64,000 nucleotides of DNA. Origin: Pseudoalteromonas sp. DL-6 (lineage in GTDB: Bacteria > Pseudomonadota > Gammaproteobacteria > Enterobacterales > Alteromonadaceae). The translations under genes and the position numbers were made by a program. Shown here piece by piece: positions 38,325-48,466 of the stretch (positions are counted from its first letter, which is position 1; every line of letters starts with the position of its first letter). Under the pieces are notes generated by a model. That model did no database searches. It worked only from the letters and a program-made list of their open reading frames with translations, and had not been told where the DNA came from. The DNA is taken from contig NZ_CP019770.1 of assembly GCF_004328665.1 (NCBI RefSeq), forward strand, positions 620,001-684,000, written 5' to 3'.

Positions 38325-39524
38325 GTGGATTTACAAACCGCTCTAGCAGAGATAAAACGCGGTGCAGAAGAGATATTAATTGAAGATGAGTTGGTTGAAA
38401 AATTAAAGTCGGGGAAAAAGCTAAAAATTAAAGCTGGTTTCGATCCTACGGCTCCAGATTTGCATCTAGGTCACACTGTACTAATTAACAAAATGAAAAC
38501 CTTTCAAGATTTAGGTCATGAGGTTATTTTCTTAATTGGTGACTTTACCGGTATGATTGGCGATCCAACGGGCAAAAATGTAACCCGTAAGCCACTGACT
38601 CGTGATGATGTGCTTGCTAATGCCGAAACCTATAAAGAGCAGGTTTTCAAAATTTTAGACCCAGCTAAAACAACCGTTGCTTTCAACTCTACGTGGATGG
38701 AAACATTGGGCGCGGCGGGAATGATAAAATTAGCCGCTCGCCAAACTGTGGCGCGTATGCTTGAGCGTGATGATTTTAAAAAGCGTTATGCTGGCGGCCA
38801 ATCTATCGCAATCCATGAGTTCTTATATCCACTTGTGCAGGGCTGGGATTCAGTCGCACTTGAGTCTGATGTTGAACTAGGTGGTACTGATCAGCGCTTT
38901 AACCTACTAATGGGTCGTGAGCTGCAAAAAGATGAAGGTCAAAAACCACAAACCGTACTAATGATGCCTTTACTTGAAGGGACTGATGGCGTTCAGAAAA
39001 TGTCAAAGTCACTAGGAAACTACATAGGTATTACTGATACGCCTAGCGACATGTTTGGTAAAATCATGTCAATTAGTGATGTATTAATGTGGCGTTACTA
39101 TGATTTGCTAAGCGGTTTGTCTATTGAGCAAATTGCAGCGCAAAAACAGCGTGTAGAGCAAGGCACTAACCCGCGCGATATTAAGATTGAATTAGCGAAA
39201 GAGTTAATTGCACGTTTCCATAGTGAAGCAGACGCACAGGCTGCTCATGATGACTTTATTCAGCGCTTTCAGAAAAAAGCACTACCTGATGAAATTCCAG
39301 AGCTGACAGTAAATATTGATGAAGACACGATATTAATTGCTAACTTGCTAAAAGAAGCGAGCTTAGTAGCGAGCACTTCAGAAGCTATGCGTATGATCAA
39401 GCAAGGTGCTGTAAAGCTTAACGGCGAAGAAAAAATTACCGATACCAAATTGGAAGTAGCAAAAGGAACAACCGCTATTTACCAAGTAGGTAAACGTAAG
39501 TTTGCAAATATTACCGTAGCTTAA
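38325..39524 (+). CDS. tyrS: Tyrosyl-tRNA synthetase
   Basis: Class I synthetase for tyrosine. The ATP-binding HLGH and KMSKS motifs are present and an S4 RNA-binding domain lies at the C-terminus ([20 protein letters not shown]). Length of 399 residues and the HLGH form point to the TyrRZ-type branch rather than the 424-residue E. coli TyrS. The start is GTG at 38325 with GGAG ten bases upstream. A terminator follows directly. Confidence 0.96.
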   Translation: MDLQTALAEIKRGAEEILIEDELVEKLKSGKKLKIKAGFDPTAPDLHLGHTVLINKMKTFQDLGHEVIFLIGDFTGMIGDPTGKNVTRKPLTRDDVLANAETYKEQVFKILDPAKTTVAFNSTWMETLGAAGMIKLAARQTVARMLERDDFKKRYAGGQSIAIHEFLYPLVQGWDSVALESDVELGGTDQRFNLLMGRELQKDEGQKPQTVLMMPLLEGTDGVQKMSKSLGNYIGITDTPSDMFGKIMSISDVLMWRYYDLLSGLSIEQIAAQKQRVEQGTNPRDIKIELAKELIARFHSEADAQAAHDDFIQRFQKKALPDEIPELTVNIDEDTILIANLLKEASLVASTSEAMRMIKQGAVKLNGEEKITDTKLEVAKGTTAIYQVGKRKFANITVA

Positions 39525-39540
39525 AACTTTATAAAGTATA

Positions 39541-39565
39541 AAAGCCAGCTTCGGCTGGTTTTTTT
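39541..39565 (+). terminator. tyrS terminator
   Basis: AAAGCCAGC pairs with GCTGGTTT around TTCG, a stable tetraloop, followed by a T-run. Confidence 0.88.
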
Positions 39566-39573
39566 ATGACTGA

Positions 39574-40527
39574 TTAAACAGTTAGAACGGCCCTTATAAT
39601 TTCAACGCTAACAATAACGAGTAGCCAAAAAAATCGGGCTTGATTTAGGGTGTTCAGTAGCTTTGGCATATCATCGGCACTTGGCAGGCGCTCAGCACCG
39701 ACCCGCATTTTATTGAAACGCTGCTTACTATAAATAGCAGGCCCACCAAGTTGCACTCCTAAAGATGCAGAGCACACACTAAGTAACCAGCCAGTATTGT
39801 TTTGATAAAAATGACGGCCATAATGCTTAATATAGTGCATGCTTTTTTTACTGGCTTTAAGTGACGCTATTGTCAGCGCGAGTAACCGCATGGGAATGTA
39901 TTCAACAATAAAAAGAACGAGTTTAAGTGGCGTCAAAAAAGAGCTGTCGGGGGCTATATCAGTGCGCCATGCTTGTTGGATTAAGGTAAGTAAACGGTAG
40001 GCGAGAGCGGCAATGGGGCCCAATAGTAAAAAAATAAAAATAACTACAAAATAATGGCGTGCTGTTCTCAGTATGACACTTTCCATGACCGCTTTAATAA
40101 CCCCAGGGTTTGAAAGTGCGTTAACTTCACGGGCTACTAGTGGTTTTAATAATTCTCGCGCAGTCGATTTTTGATTCTTTTTGGTTAATTTCGCAATGCG
40201 GATCGCTTTTTTATTCAGGCTAGTGCTTTCTAAGCATAAGTATAAAATAAGACCGGATAGCAGTTCAGGGTAAAAGGCAAACTGCAGCAGTAAAACCACA
40301 ATAATCATAATAACAGCTAAAACAAGGGTGCTTGCCAGTGAAGCGGCTAAATAATGATATTGTTTGCTGTCTGTTTTTTTATAAATACGCTGGCCAATCG
40401 CATTAAAAATGGCAGAAAGTATATGATTAGGGTGATACCAGCTAACTAAAGGTAAAAAGCGCTCAGCTAGGAGCGCACAAATAAATACAATAAAGTCCAA
40501 ATGATTTTGAACAATATTATTGAGCAT
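39574..40527 (-). CDS. CobD/CbiB-like membrane protein
   Basis: The 317-residue integral membrane protein keeps CobD/CbiB family marks: HPNHIL near the N-terminus and the C-terminal LGVQLGGPAIYSKQRFNKMR. In cobalamin synthesis the family attaches aminopropanol to cobyric acid. No other cob gene is in the window, and it is directly joined to mtn (its start touches the mtn stop), a linkage known in Vibrio and Shewanella relatives, so a different role for this orphan form is likely. I withhold the symbol. Confidence 0.75.
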   Translation of the reverse strand: MLNNIVQNHLDFIVFICALLAERFLPLVSWYHPNHILSAIFNAIGQRIYKKTDSKQYHYLAASLASTLVLAVIMIIVVLLLQFAFYPELLSGLILYLCLESTSLNKKAIRIAKLTKKNQKSTARELLKPLVAREVNALSNPGVIKAVMESVILRTARHYFVVIFIFLLLGPIAALAYRLLTLIQQAWRTDIAPDSSFLTPLKLVLFIVEYIPMRLLALTIASLKASKKSMHYIKHYGRHFYQNNTGWLLSVCSASLGVQLGGPAIYSKQRFNKMRVGAERLPSADDMPKLLNTLNQARFFWLLVIVSVEIIRAVLTV

Positions 40528-41235
40528 TTACAGCGTAACCGCCGTTAACTTTTCTAGTAATGCCACCACCATTTTTGATGAATTAATAGAGGCTGTTTCT
40601 AAGTACTCTTCAAATGACTGTGGTGACTCTTTGCCAGCAATATCAGACATTGAGCGAATAACAACAAATGGTGTGTTAAGTGCAAAACACGTTTGTGCAA
40701 TTGATGCACCTTCCATTTCTACTGCCAGCATTGTAGGGAAGTCACTGCGTGCTTTTTCAATGCGAACAGGGTCACACATAAATGAGTCACCAGTACAAAT
40801 TAAACCAACAAGCGTTTTTACTTCGCTGATTTGTGCAATTGTTTGCTCGGCGGCTTCTACTAGCTTAGGGTGCGCTGCAAAACCTGCTGGCATTTGTGGT
40901 ACTTGACCAATTTCGTAACCAAACGCTGTTACATCTACATCGTGATGACGAACTTCTGATGAAATCACCACATCACCAACGTTAAGTGAAGGGTCGAAAC
41001 CACCGGCAGAGCCTGTGTTAATAACACAATCAGGCTTGAAGTTATCGATAAGTAAAGTGGTTGCAATAGTTGAAGCAACTTTACCAATGCCTGATTGCAC
41101 TAAAGTAACGGTATTGCCCGCAAGCTCACCAGTATAAAACGTAAAGCCTGCTTTGGTTAAAATCTGTGGATTTTGCATCGCCTCGCGCAAAATTTTAACT
41201 TCTGGCTCCATTGCGCCAATAATACCAACATTCAT
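40528..41235 (-). CDS. mtn: 5'-methylthioadenosine/S-adenosylhomocysteine nucleosidase
   Basis: The enzyme cleaves adenine from MTA and SAH, recycling methionine and feeding the AI-2 precursor pool. It starts [16 protein letters not shown], with the family motifs [18 protein letters not shown] and the catalytic Asp in RSMSDIAG. Length of 235 residues is standard. The cobD-like gene follows without a gap. Confidence 0.95.
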   Translation of the reverse strand: MNVGIIGAMEPEVKILREAMQNPQILTKAGFTFYTGELAGNTVTLVQSGIGKVASTIATTLLIDNFKPDCVINTGSAGGFDPSLNVGDVVISSEVRHHDVDVTAFGYEIGQVPQMPAGFAAHPKLVEAAEQTIAQISEVKTLVGLICTGDSFMCDPVRIEKARSDFPTMLAVEMEGASIAQTCFALNTPFVVIRSMSDIAGKESPQSFEEYLETASINSSKMVVALLEKLTAVTL

Positions 41236-41296
41236 AGTGTTAAATTCCTAAGTTTGAATAGCCTGATTATACGTGAAGTCAGCTATAAAAAACAAA

Positions 41297-41324
41297 AAAG
41301 CGAGCCATTTAAAATGCTCGCTTT
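41297..41324 (-). terminator. Terminator after the DUF2726 gene
   Basis: On the minus strand AAAGCGAGCATTTT pairs with AAATGGCTCGCTTT with one bulge, followed by a T-run. It separates the DUF2726 gene from mtn. Confidence 0.8.
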
Positions 41325-41348
41325 AATAGATTGCTTGTAATTCGATAG

Positions 41349-41945
41349 TTATATTTCAGCAAGGGCAGTGGAATGTGCTTTTGCTTGAGAAGGTGATAAT
41401 ACTGCTGGCTTATGTACTCTTGCGCGAGTCGGGCGTGCAGGTTGTGATTTAGCAGGCTTGCCTAATTTAAACATAATAGCATCGCGAACTTCACTTGGGC
41501 GGTAACCTGACTTCACTTTCATACGAATATGCGGAATGCCAGCTGCTTCTAATGCACCATTAACAAACCAATCACGTTGTGCTTTGTGGCCATCTTTGTT
41601 GGCGTTGTTGACTAAGTCAACCGCGGCCACTATGGTCATTTTTTCTTTGTCTACTAGCACAAAATCGAGCTGTTTATTTTTTGCTTTAGCCATTGCCGCA
41701 CGTTTAGATTTAACAGACAGACCTTGTTTACAGTCAATCACATCGATTAGTTTAACGCGACTAACAATTTTATATTGGTCGCCAACAGCACGCTCTAATA
41801 AGCCCAGAAACGCCCCTTCTACTTGGGTAAATACACTTTGTTTACGAGTAAAAGGATAAGGGTTTCCGCCATCATCATTAAATTTTGACGCAACCACTGA
41901 TGCCCCAACAACCAGCACTAATATTAATAATAAAGCGAATTCCAT
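41349..41945 (-). CDS. DUF2726 domain membrane-anchored protein
   Basis: An N-terminal membrane helix (EFALLLILVLVVGASVVASK) anchors a DUF2726 domain with DFVLVDKEKMTIVAAVDLVN, a core reminiscent of restriction-endonuclease-like folds, and a basic Pro/Ala-rich tail (KPAKSQPARPTRARVHKPA). I start at ATG 41945, preceded by GGAG; seven upstream codons in frame lack a ribosome site. Function unknown. Confidence 0.78.
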   Translation of the reverse strand: MEFALLLILVLVVGASVVASKFNDDGGNPYPFTRKQSVFTQVEGAFLGLLERAVGDQYKIVSRVKLIDVIDCKQGLSVKSKRAAMAKAKNKQLDFVLVDKEKMTIVAAVDLVNNANKDGHKAQRDWFVNGALEAAGIPHIRMKVKSGYRPSEVRDAIMFKLGKPAKSQPARPTRARVHKPAVLSPSQAKAHSTALAEI

Positions 41946-42038
41946 ACGGTAACTCCATAACAACAAATTGACACTGCTTTTCTAAAGCAAGTTATGTGCC
42001 CAAATAGTTGTTATGGCTATTTTAGTTACCGTTGTTAT

Positions 42039-42962
42039 TTAAAGTGCTGTGTATCCGCCCTCGATACCTTTTACTGCAATCGCAACTGCATCATGGGCAT
42101 GCAAAGACTCATAGTGATTAATTTGTAAAAAGTAGTCGCTATACTGTTTTGCTTCTAAGGTGGTTTTAATCTTTCGTGCTGCATCTTCACAAAACATCAG
42201 GTTTTGACCATTTAAGCGAGCAAACTCTTGTTCGTCTTCACGCTTTACCGCGGCTTGTACTGGTGTTTTAAGCTCATCTTCTAGTAGATTGATTAAGTTA
42301 ACCACATCAAACTGTTCAATATTATTCGCTAGTTTAACTTTAACATTGGCAATAGAGCGCTGTGAATGCGGGGTCGCGACAATCCCTTGAGTTGTTCCAA
42401 GCCACTCTAAAACCTCAGATTGAGTTAGTGTTTCTTGAGCAAACTTTTCGCTAAACGCATTTTGGATCAGTTGGCGAGCAAGGGCTGCAGAGCAGGGACA
42501 GGTTGATGAGTAAGTAACATCAACACTGAGTTCAAAACTAATGACACCTTGATTTATGGTACTAGTAAGTACAATAGGGTAGCTTTTCCAGCCCGCTTTA
42601 CCGCTGAGCAATGATTTGCGGCGCAGTGGTAATTCAAACTTAAATTCGATTTGTGCTTTATCGCTCAAGCCTTCATGGCTGGTGATAAAGGTATCTAATG
42701 CTTGTGCTAAGGTGTGTGGGTTGACCTGTTGCTCAGTTGAGAGGTGATCAAGTGCTAAAAACAGACGCGACATGTGGATGCCTTTAGCATCCTCTTGGTG
42801 TAAGTTAACAAAAGCGCGTGCTTTTGCATTAACGGTAACTGGAGCTAAATCAAGAGATTCAAAAATAAAAGGCAGCTCTATATCGGCCATACCTACCCAG
42901 TCTAATTTACCTGTTTGTAATGCGGCAGCCGTGTTAGCAATATCTGGCATAGTCGTTTGCAT
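42039..42962 (-). CDS. folE2: GTP cyclohydrolase FolE2 (type IB)
   Basis: This enzyme makes 7,8-dihydroneopterin triphosphate from GTP for folate or queuosine synthesis and is the metal-flexible alternative to zinc-dependent FolE. The 307-residue protein shows the family's [13 protein letters not shown] active-site segment and HEGLSDKAQ. Many organisms induce folE2 under zinc limitation; I see no clear Zur box upstream. Monocistronic and divergent from arcB. Confidence 0.92.
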   Translation of the reverse strand: MQTTMPDIANTAAALQTGKLDWVGMADIELPFIFESLDLAPVTVNAKARAFVNLHQEDAKGIHMSRLFLALDHLSTEQQVNPHTLAQALDTFITSHEGLSDKAQIEFKFELPLRRKSLLSGKAGWKSYPIVLTSTINQGVISFELSVDVTYSSTCPCSAALARQLIQNAFSEKFAQETLTQSEVLEWLGTTQGIVATPHSQRSIANVKVKLANNIEQFDVVNLINLLEDELKTPVQAAVKREDEQEFARLNGQNLMFCEDAARKIKTTLEAKQYSDYFLQINHYESLHAHDAVAIAVKGIEGGYTAL

Positions 42963-43174
42963 GATACGTTACTCGTTATTTGCAATATTTAAGACGCCGC
43001 ATATTACACTAAATAAAGATTTGCTGAAATGCAGCAAATAACAGCAAACATGAAATTTTATTGTTTTTGTCGCACAACATGAAAATAGCTGATAGAAAAT
43101 GCTAAAATTAGCCTTTAATCATACTTACTTATAAAAACTAAGCATTTAGCTTTAGCTAAGAGAAAAACTGATAT

Positions 43175-45493
43175 ATGACTGATTCTTCTTTGAACCCGTG
43201 GGTTCGAGTTCTTTCCAGTTCAATAACTCGTTTTGGTGAGTTTAAAACTGCAGCTATTTGCTATGCATTATTACTGACGGTATCGCTGGTTTTATCGAGT
43301 ATGTTTTACTATGTTGCCATAGGGGAAGTGAACTTAGTTGATATACTCGCTGTGGTATTTTTTACCTCAGTTGTTTCTCCTTTGGTGATTAGCGTACTGC
43401 TTAACTCTATTCGGCAACTTGATGCCTCTTATGCCTATTTAGATAGTGCCACAAAACAAGAAAAGCTTTTAAATCAAACCCTCAAAGACAATATTAATCG
43501 TTTAAACATTGAAATTGACGAACGTAAAATGGCCTTTCACGCCAAGCATAGAGCAATAGAAGAGCTCAGACGTGAAATTGCAGAGCGTAAAAAAACGCAA
43601 CAAGAGCTCGCCCAACAAGGCATGTTACTGCGCTCAATTGTCGACTCCTCGCCAGATTTATTTTATTACCGCGATAACAACGGGGTATTTGCTGGTTGTA
43701 ATAAAATGTTTGAAGAGGTGATGGGCAAAACCAGTGGCGAATTAATTGGTAAAGCCGCAGAAGAAATATTTCCAAGTCACTTTTTATCTGAAGTACTCAG
43801 AACCGATGAGCAGGTTGAACGGACTCATCAAGGTTTAACTATTGATGTAGAGTATTCTGTAAATGGTGAGATAAGATGGTTTGAACTCAGAAAACTTCCC
43901 TTTATCAATGAGCAGGGCGATTACATAGGTTTACTCGCTTTTGGTCGTGATATTACCAGTCGTAAAGAAGCCGCGCAGGCACTGGAGACTGCTTATAAAG
44001 ACAAAGGGAAATTTATTGCCACATTAAGCCATGAGCTGCGTACTCCGCTCAATGGTATCGTCGGTTTAACCAGAATGCTATTGGATACTGAGCTTAATAA
44101 ACAGCAGCGTAGTTGGTGTAATACGGTATTTTCAAGCGCCGAAACGCTGGGTAACATATTTAACGATATTATAGATTTAGATAAAATTGACCGTGAGCAA
44201 CTCGATATTGCCGCTAACGAAATTAATGTGTCTGACTTTATCAATGATGTGGTTAACTTTGCAGGCCTTATTGCTGAGCAAAAAGAGCTTTCCTTTGAAG
44301 TGAAGCGTTCGGGCATGCTTGATATATACGCCTTACTTGACCCCACACGTTTACGCCAAGTGGTGTGGAACTTAATTAACAATGCGGTTAAATTTACCCA
44401 GCAGGGCAGTGTCACCTTAGATTGCGGTAGAGAAAACCGCGAAGATGGCCCATGGCTTATTATAAAAATACTTGATACCGGTGAAGGGATCCCGCAAGAA
44501 CAACTTACCCGTATTTTTGATATGTATTATAAAGCGCCTGATCTTAAAGGGACTAATGCAATTGGATCGGGTATTGGCTTAGCTGTAACAAAAGCGTTAG
44601 TAAGTGCTATGAAAGGCATTATAACTGTTAATAGCACCCCCGGAGAAGGGAGCTGCTTTACCGTACAAATTCCGCTGAATTTATGTAGTGCACCTACCGA
44701 GCATAGTTATGTGGGACGTAGCTTATATATTTTATTAGTGGAAGATGTACCACTTAATGCTGAAATCGCAACTAACCTATTAGAACAGCGTGGGCATGAA
44801 GTGTTGTGGGCTGAAACGGGTGAAGATGCTTTATCGTTTGTAGAGACCGAAGATGATCTTGATTTAGTATTGCTTGATATGCAGCTTCCAGATATTAATG
44901 GTGATGAAGTAGCAAGGCAAATACGCGCACAAAGCCATTTTGATCAGCTACCTATTGTGGCACTTACCGCCAATGTTCGCAGTGCTGAAGAAGAGCTTGA
45001 GGGAATTTCTATTCAAGGAGCGTTAGCTAAACCAATAAACACCAGTAAGTTAGATAATATGCTCGCTGAACTCTTTGGTATTAAACAAGCGCAAACCGAG
45101 GCTCCTCAACGAGTAGTTAATCAAGAGTTGTTAAAACAAATAAATACTGACTTGTTAGATGTTGAAACCATTGAAGACTTTGTAAATTCGATGGGCGTTG
45201 AAGTATTTAAACGCAGTAGTCAGCTGTTTGCAAAGCTAAATCCGCAGTATCAACAAGAGCTATTAGCGTCATTAAAAGCAGCAGACAGAGAAGAATACAA
45301 ATCCGTTGCGCATAAGTTAAAAGGTGCCGCAGGTTCGGTCGGTCTGAATGATGTGCAGTTGCATGCCAAGCAAATGGAGCATGGTGCGCTGGAGCAAAGT
45401 GATGAAGTATTAACAGTTTGGCTTGATGAATTAGCAGACAAAATAAATGAAGGACAACAGGCCCTTCATTTATTTTTACAACAATTAGAATAA
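43175..45493 (+). CDS. arcB: Aerobic respiration control sensor kinase ArcB
   Basis: Tripartite sensor kinase that phosphorylates ArcA under low oxygen. Two N-terminal membrane helices (about residues 25-47 and 54-78), a coiled coil, a PAS domain, HisKA with His286 in SHELRTPLNGIVGL, ATPase (DTGEGI, GSGIGLAV), receiver with Asp568 in LVLLDMQLPD, and Hpt with His713 in AHKLKGAAGSVGL. Length of 772 residues is close to E. coli ArcB. Of the two PAS redox cysteines of E. coli, the Cys180 equivalent is kept (Cys175, FAGCNKMF) but the Cys241 position is Trp235 (IRWFELRK). arcA converges seven bases downstream. Confidence 0.94.
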   Translation: MTDSSLNPWVRVLSSSITRFGEFKTAAICYALLLTVSLVLSSMFYYVAIGEVNLVDILAVVFFTSVVSPLVISVLLNSIRQLDASYAYLDSATKQEKLLNQTLKDNINRLNIEIDERKMAFHAKHRAIEELRREIAERKKTQQELAQQGMLLRSIVDSSPDLFYYRDNNGVFAGCNKMFEEVMGKTSGELIGKAAEEIFPSHFLSEVLRTDEQVERTHQGLTIDVEYSVNGEIRWFELRKLPFINEQGDYIGLLAFGRDITSRKEAAQALETAYKDKGKFIATLSHELRTPLNGIVGLTRMLLDTELNKQQRSWCNTVFSSAETLGNIFNDIIDLDKIDREQLDIAANEINVSDFINDVVNFAGLIAEQKELSFEVKRSGMLDIYALLDPTRLRQVVWNLINNAVKFTQQGSVTLDCGRENREDGPWLIIKILDTGEGIPQEQLTRIFDMYYKAPDLKGTNAIGSGIGLAVTKALVSAMKGIITVNSTPGEGSCFTVQIPLNLCSAPTEHSYVGRSLYILLVEDVPLNAEIATNLLEQRGHEVLWAETGEDALSFVETEDDLDLVLLDMQLPDINGDEVARQIRAQSHFDQLPIVALTANVRSAEEELEGISIQGALAKPINTSKLDNMLAELFGIKQAQTEAPQRVVNQELLKQINTDLLDVETIEDFVNSMGVEVFKRSSQLFAKLNPQYQQELLASLKAADREEYKSVAHKLKGAAGSVGLNDVQLHAKQMEHGALEQSDEVLTVWLDELADKINEGQQALHLFLQQLE

Positions 45494-45500
45494 AAACTAA

Positions 45501-46217
45501 TTAGCTGTCGATTTTACCAATGAAGCGGTAACCTTCACCATGAATGGTGCTGATTAACTCAGACGTTGAGTTGTCGCTTTCAAAGTGTTTACGGATACGA
45601 CGAATAGTAACATCAACTGTACGGTCGTTAGCGCGAAGCTCACGGCCAGTCATGTGCTTAATTAGCTGCTCACGACTAAATATACGACCTGGAGAGTCAA
45701 GCATTAAACGCAGTGCTCTGTATTCGCCTTTAGGTAGACGCTTTGCGTCTCCGTTTGGAGAAGTAAGGCAACGACTGTTTTCGTCAAGTTCCCAACCGTT
45801 AAAGGTGATCACGCCATTGGTTTCAATAGCTGATTCTTCACCACCTAATGCAGTACGCGTAATTAGGTTACGTGCACGAATAGTTAATTCACGTGGGTTG
45901 AAAGGCTTAGTAATATAGTCATCAGCACCAATTTCAAGACCTAAAATACGGTCTACATCGTTGTCACGGCCTGTTAAGAAAATAAGACCAACTTTGCGCT
46001 TTTGGCGTAATTCGCGAGCTAAAATAAGCCCGTTTTTACCTGGCAGGTTGATGTCCATAACTACAAGATTGACGTCATCGTTATTTGTAAGCTTATCATG
46101 CATATCATCGCCATCAATGGCTTCAATAACTTTGTAACCTTCAGCTTCAAATAAACTAACGAGGTTTAGTCTAGTTACGTCTTCATCCTCTACGATCAGA
46201 ATGACTGGCGTTTGCAT
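45501..46217 (-). CDS. arcA: Two-component response regulator ArcA
   Basis: OmpR-family regulator: receiver domain with phospho-acceptor in [12 protein letters not shown] and TKPF, then a winged-helix DNA-binding domain with [15 protein letters not shown] and [13 protein letters not shown]. It represses aerobic respiratory genes when phosphorylated by ArcB. The 238-residue length matches E. coli ArcA. It ends seven bases from the end of arcB, in convergent orientation; in E. coli the two genes are unlinked. Confidence 0.96.
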   Translation of the reverse strand: MQTPVILIVEDEDVTRLNLVSLFEAEGYKVIEAIDGDDMHDKLTNNDDVNLVVMDINLPGKNGLILARELRQKRKVGLIFLTGRDNDVDRILGLEIGADDYITKPFNPRELTIRARNLITRTALGGEESAIETNGVITFNGWELDENSRCLTSPNGDAKRLPKGEYRALRLMLDSPGRIFSREQLIKHMTGRELRANDRTVDVTIRRIRKHFESDNSTSELISTIHGEGYRFIGKIDS

Positions 46218-46677
46218 CTTTAATTAACCTTTTTGGAGTGTGTTTTATTTATAAAATCGGCGTGATCATCAGAGCCGACTACTAGAATTATAGGATTATA
46301 TCTAAATGTTAACAAGTAAAAACAAGTTAGATAAAAACAGCTGCGCGCCCAAACCTACTTTGACGTATTATTAAAAACCGCGGCTTAATTGATACTTAAC
46401 GTTGAATGTATAATTTGAATTATAGAGTCGAAGCCATTTCTCTTTAATAATTGATACATCCATCAACCACCTAAAGATACTAAAAATAATCAGACTAATT
46501 CAAAACGGAATTATATCACTTTCCAACTTTTCATCAATGTATGTGATATGTTAAACGCAATTAAGTTCATTAATTGTTCAAAAATACAACGTTTATGGTA
46601 CAACTGTTTAGTAGGCTATGTCTTAGTATGGTCATAAAGTCTTAATTCAAGGGGATGCAAAGGATTTATTTTGTTTT
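46218..46677. other. Gene-free region upstream of arcA
   Basis: 460 AT-rich bases hold the arcA promoter region and the end of a sensor kinase transcript. On the minus strand there are GTTAA-containing stretches (near 46305-46315, and GTTAAACGCAATTAAGTTC on the plus strand near 46550) that loosely resemble ArcA direct repeats, but AT-rich DNA makes such matches weak. No ORF or structured RNA is evident. Confidence 0.4.
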
Positions 46678-48282
46678 TTAAAAGAGTGTAATAATAAATC
46701 GGGCACCCTGCTGATACTCAGTATCTAGCACAATTTCTCCAGCCAAGGCTTGAGTCACTAAATTGTAAACCAAATGCATTCCTAAACCACTGGCTCCTTG
46801 ACCGCGTTTTGAAGTAACAAATGGGTCAAATATTTTTGCTCGTATATTACTCTCAACACCCAGACCATTATCGGAGTAGGTGATTTGTGTTTTTGTTTTC
46901 GTTGCCACAATATCAATCTGCACTTCGTTGTCACCGCCAGCTACAAACCCGTGAAGTAGTGAGTTTAAAATAAGCTGATGGAATACTTGCTGCAGTGGCC
47001 CTTTTTTACTTTCAACGGTTAAATCTGGGGGGCAATTGATAAGAACTTTAGGGTTTTTAATTTTTAGCTCCTGCCCCATAGACAGTAGCGTATCGTTTAT
47101 GAGTTGTTGTAAATTAACAGTACTGGTTATTTCATCGTCTTTGATCACCGCAACTTTTTTAAAGTTAGAAATGAGCTCTGCAACGCGGTTTAAGCTGCTA
47201 TATATTAAGTCTAAGTTTTCGATACCATCGTTAGTAAATTGCTCGAATTGACTCGCTGTTAATGATTTATTATGAAAATTAACCTGTAGCTCTGCGAGTT
47301 TATCTCGCAGTAAAGTAGAGCCTGTAATACCAAGTCCAATTGGTGTATTTACCTCATGGGCAACCCCTGCCACCATTTGCCCCAATGAAGCCATTTTTTT
47401 ATTTTCAACAATTTGAGTTTGGTATTGGTGCATTTTTTCCAGAGTAGTTAACAGCTCTTTATTAGCCTCTCTGAGTGCAATAGTGCGTTGGCTTACTTTC
47501 TCTTCAAGATTTGAGTTTAGCTGCTTAATTTCTTGTTTATCTTCTTCATGGCGCTCTATTTGCCTTTGCGTACGTGCAAGCATTACATTTAAGCTGTTAG
47601 ACAGTCGGGTTATTTCAGTTAAGTTCGTCAAAGGCGCACGTGCATAGTAGTTATGATCTTTAGCTATGTTTTGTAGCAATAAGCTTAAGCTTTCAATCGG
47701 GCTGGCAATTCTTTTTTGTAGTCTTAAAATAATCAAAGAAATAAAGATGAGTATTAAAGCCATAATAACGATATCGATTACAATTTTTTTTGTTATTAGC
47801 TCATTTAAGTTATCTAAGCTGCCTCTAATATACACATAGCCTAGCAGCTGTTCATTATTGAGTATTGGGGTAATGTACTCAATATACTCATCACTAACCT
47901 GTGGTGCAGCAAAGTCATCAATATTGTCTGTTTTAATGGGCACTGGTGGTGATTTTCGCGCATTAAAACTGGTAAAGAACACCGGTTTATTGGTTTGCTC
48001 ATCTAAAGTATATATATGTAAATTTGTGACGGATGATACTTGTTGAAGCAGCTTCAAACGTCTTTCTTCTGCAGGCCTATTTTTATTTAGTAATGAGGGC
48101 ATCGCGTCGAATGCAATGATCTCTGATACCAAGACAAGTTTGCTAATGAGCTGCTTTTTTTGCTCTTGCGCACTTAAATAGGTAGAAATTGAAAGCGATA
48201 ATAACAAACAGATAGCTGTTATAAGCATGATGGTTTTAAACAATATGCTACGAATGCTATTTTGCTCTACAGTTTTGGGCAT
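46678..48282 (-). CDS. Membrane sensor histidine kinase (periplasmic sensor-HAMP-HATPase)
   Basis: Two membrane helices (about residues 13-34 and 161-181) flank a periplasmic sensor of about 125 residues. A HAMP domain (QKRIASPIESLSLLLQNIAK), a coiled coil and the phospho-acceptor His in GVAHEVNTPIGLGITGSTLL follow, then an ATPase with SDNGLGVES and GASGLGMHLV. The HEVNTPIG form of the H-box is that of the HATPase group often lacking linked regulators. No response regulator is adjacent other than arcA downstream, which belongs to ArcB. Signal unknown. Confidence 0.88.
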   Translation of the reverse strand: MPKTVEQNSIRSILFKTIMLITAICLLLSLSISTYLSAQEQKKQLISKLVLVSEIIAFDAMPSLLNKNRPAEERRLKLLQQVSSVTNLHIYTLDEQTNKPVFFTSFNARKSPPVPIKTDNIDDFAAPQVSDEYIEYITPILNNEQLLGYVYIRGSLDNLNELITKKIVIDIVIMALILIFISLIILRLQKRIASPIESLSLLLQNIAKDHNYYARAPLTNLTEITRLSNSLNVMLARTQRQIERHEEDKQEIKQLNSNLEEKVSQRTIALREANKELLTTLEKMHQYQTQIVENKKMASLGQMVAGVAHEVNTPIGLGITGSTLLRDKLAELQVNFHNKSLTASQFEQFTNDGIENLDLIYSSLNRVAELISNFKKVAVIKDDEITSTVNLQQLINDTLLSMGQELKIKNPKVLINCPPDLTVESKKGPLQQVFHQLILNSLLHGFVAGGDNEVQIDIVATKTKTQITYSDNGLGVESNIRAKIFDPFVTSKRGQGASGLGMHLVYNLVTQALAGEIVLDTEYQQGARFIITLF

Positions 48283-48404
48283 TGCGAGAAGGTCATCCGT
48301 GTCAATTGTGAATCTAATAGGTAGTAGTTTAGCAAAAACAGAAAAAAGTGAAGTAAAAAGATTAGCTTAATTACACTTTTTATTTTTAGCTAATCTACTG
48401 ATGA

Positions 48405-48442
48405 AACATAAATATGTGGCTAATACAGCCCATATTTATGTT
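48405..48442. other. Strong hairpin between rsmC and the sensor kinase gene
   Basis: AACATAAATATG pairs perfectly with CATATTTATGTT, with a further GGC/GCC and one bulged T inside. It lies 25 bases past the rsmC stop on the minus strand, but the T-run expected of an intrinsic terminator is short, so it may also protect the 3' end. Confidence 0.55.
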
Positions 48443-48466
48443 TTGACAGGATATTAATAACTTATT

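Noticed and set aside
46218..46677. ArcA-box operators for arcA autoregulation
   Set aside because: GTTAA-like matches are expected by chance in such AT-rich DNA; the repeat spacing is not convincing.
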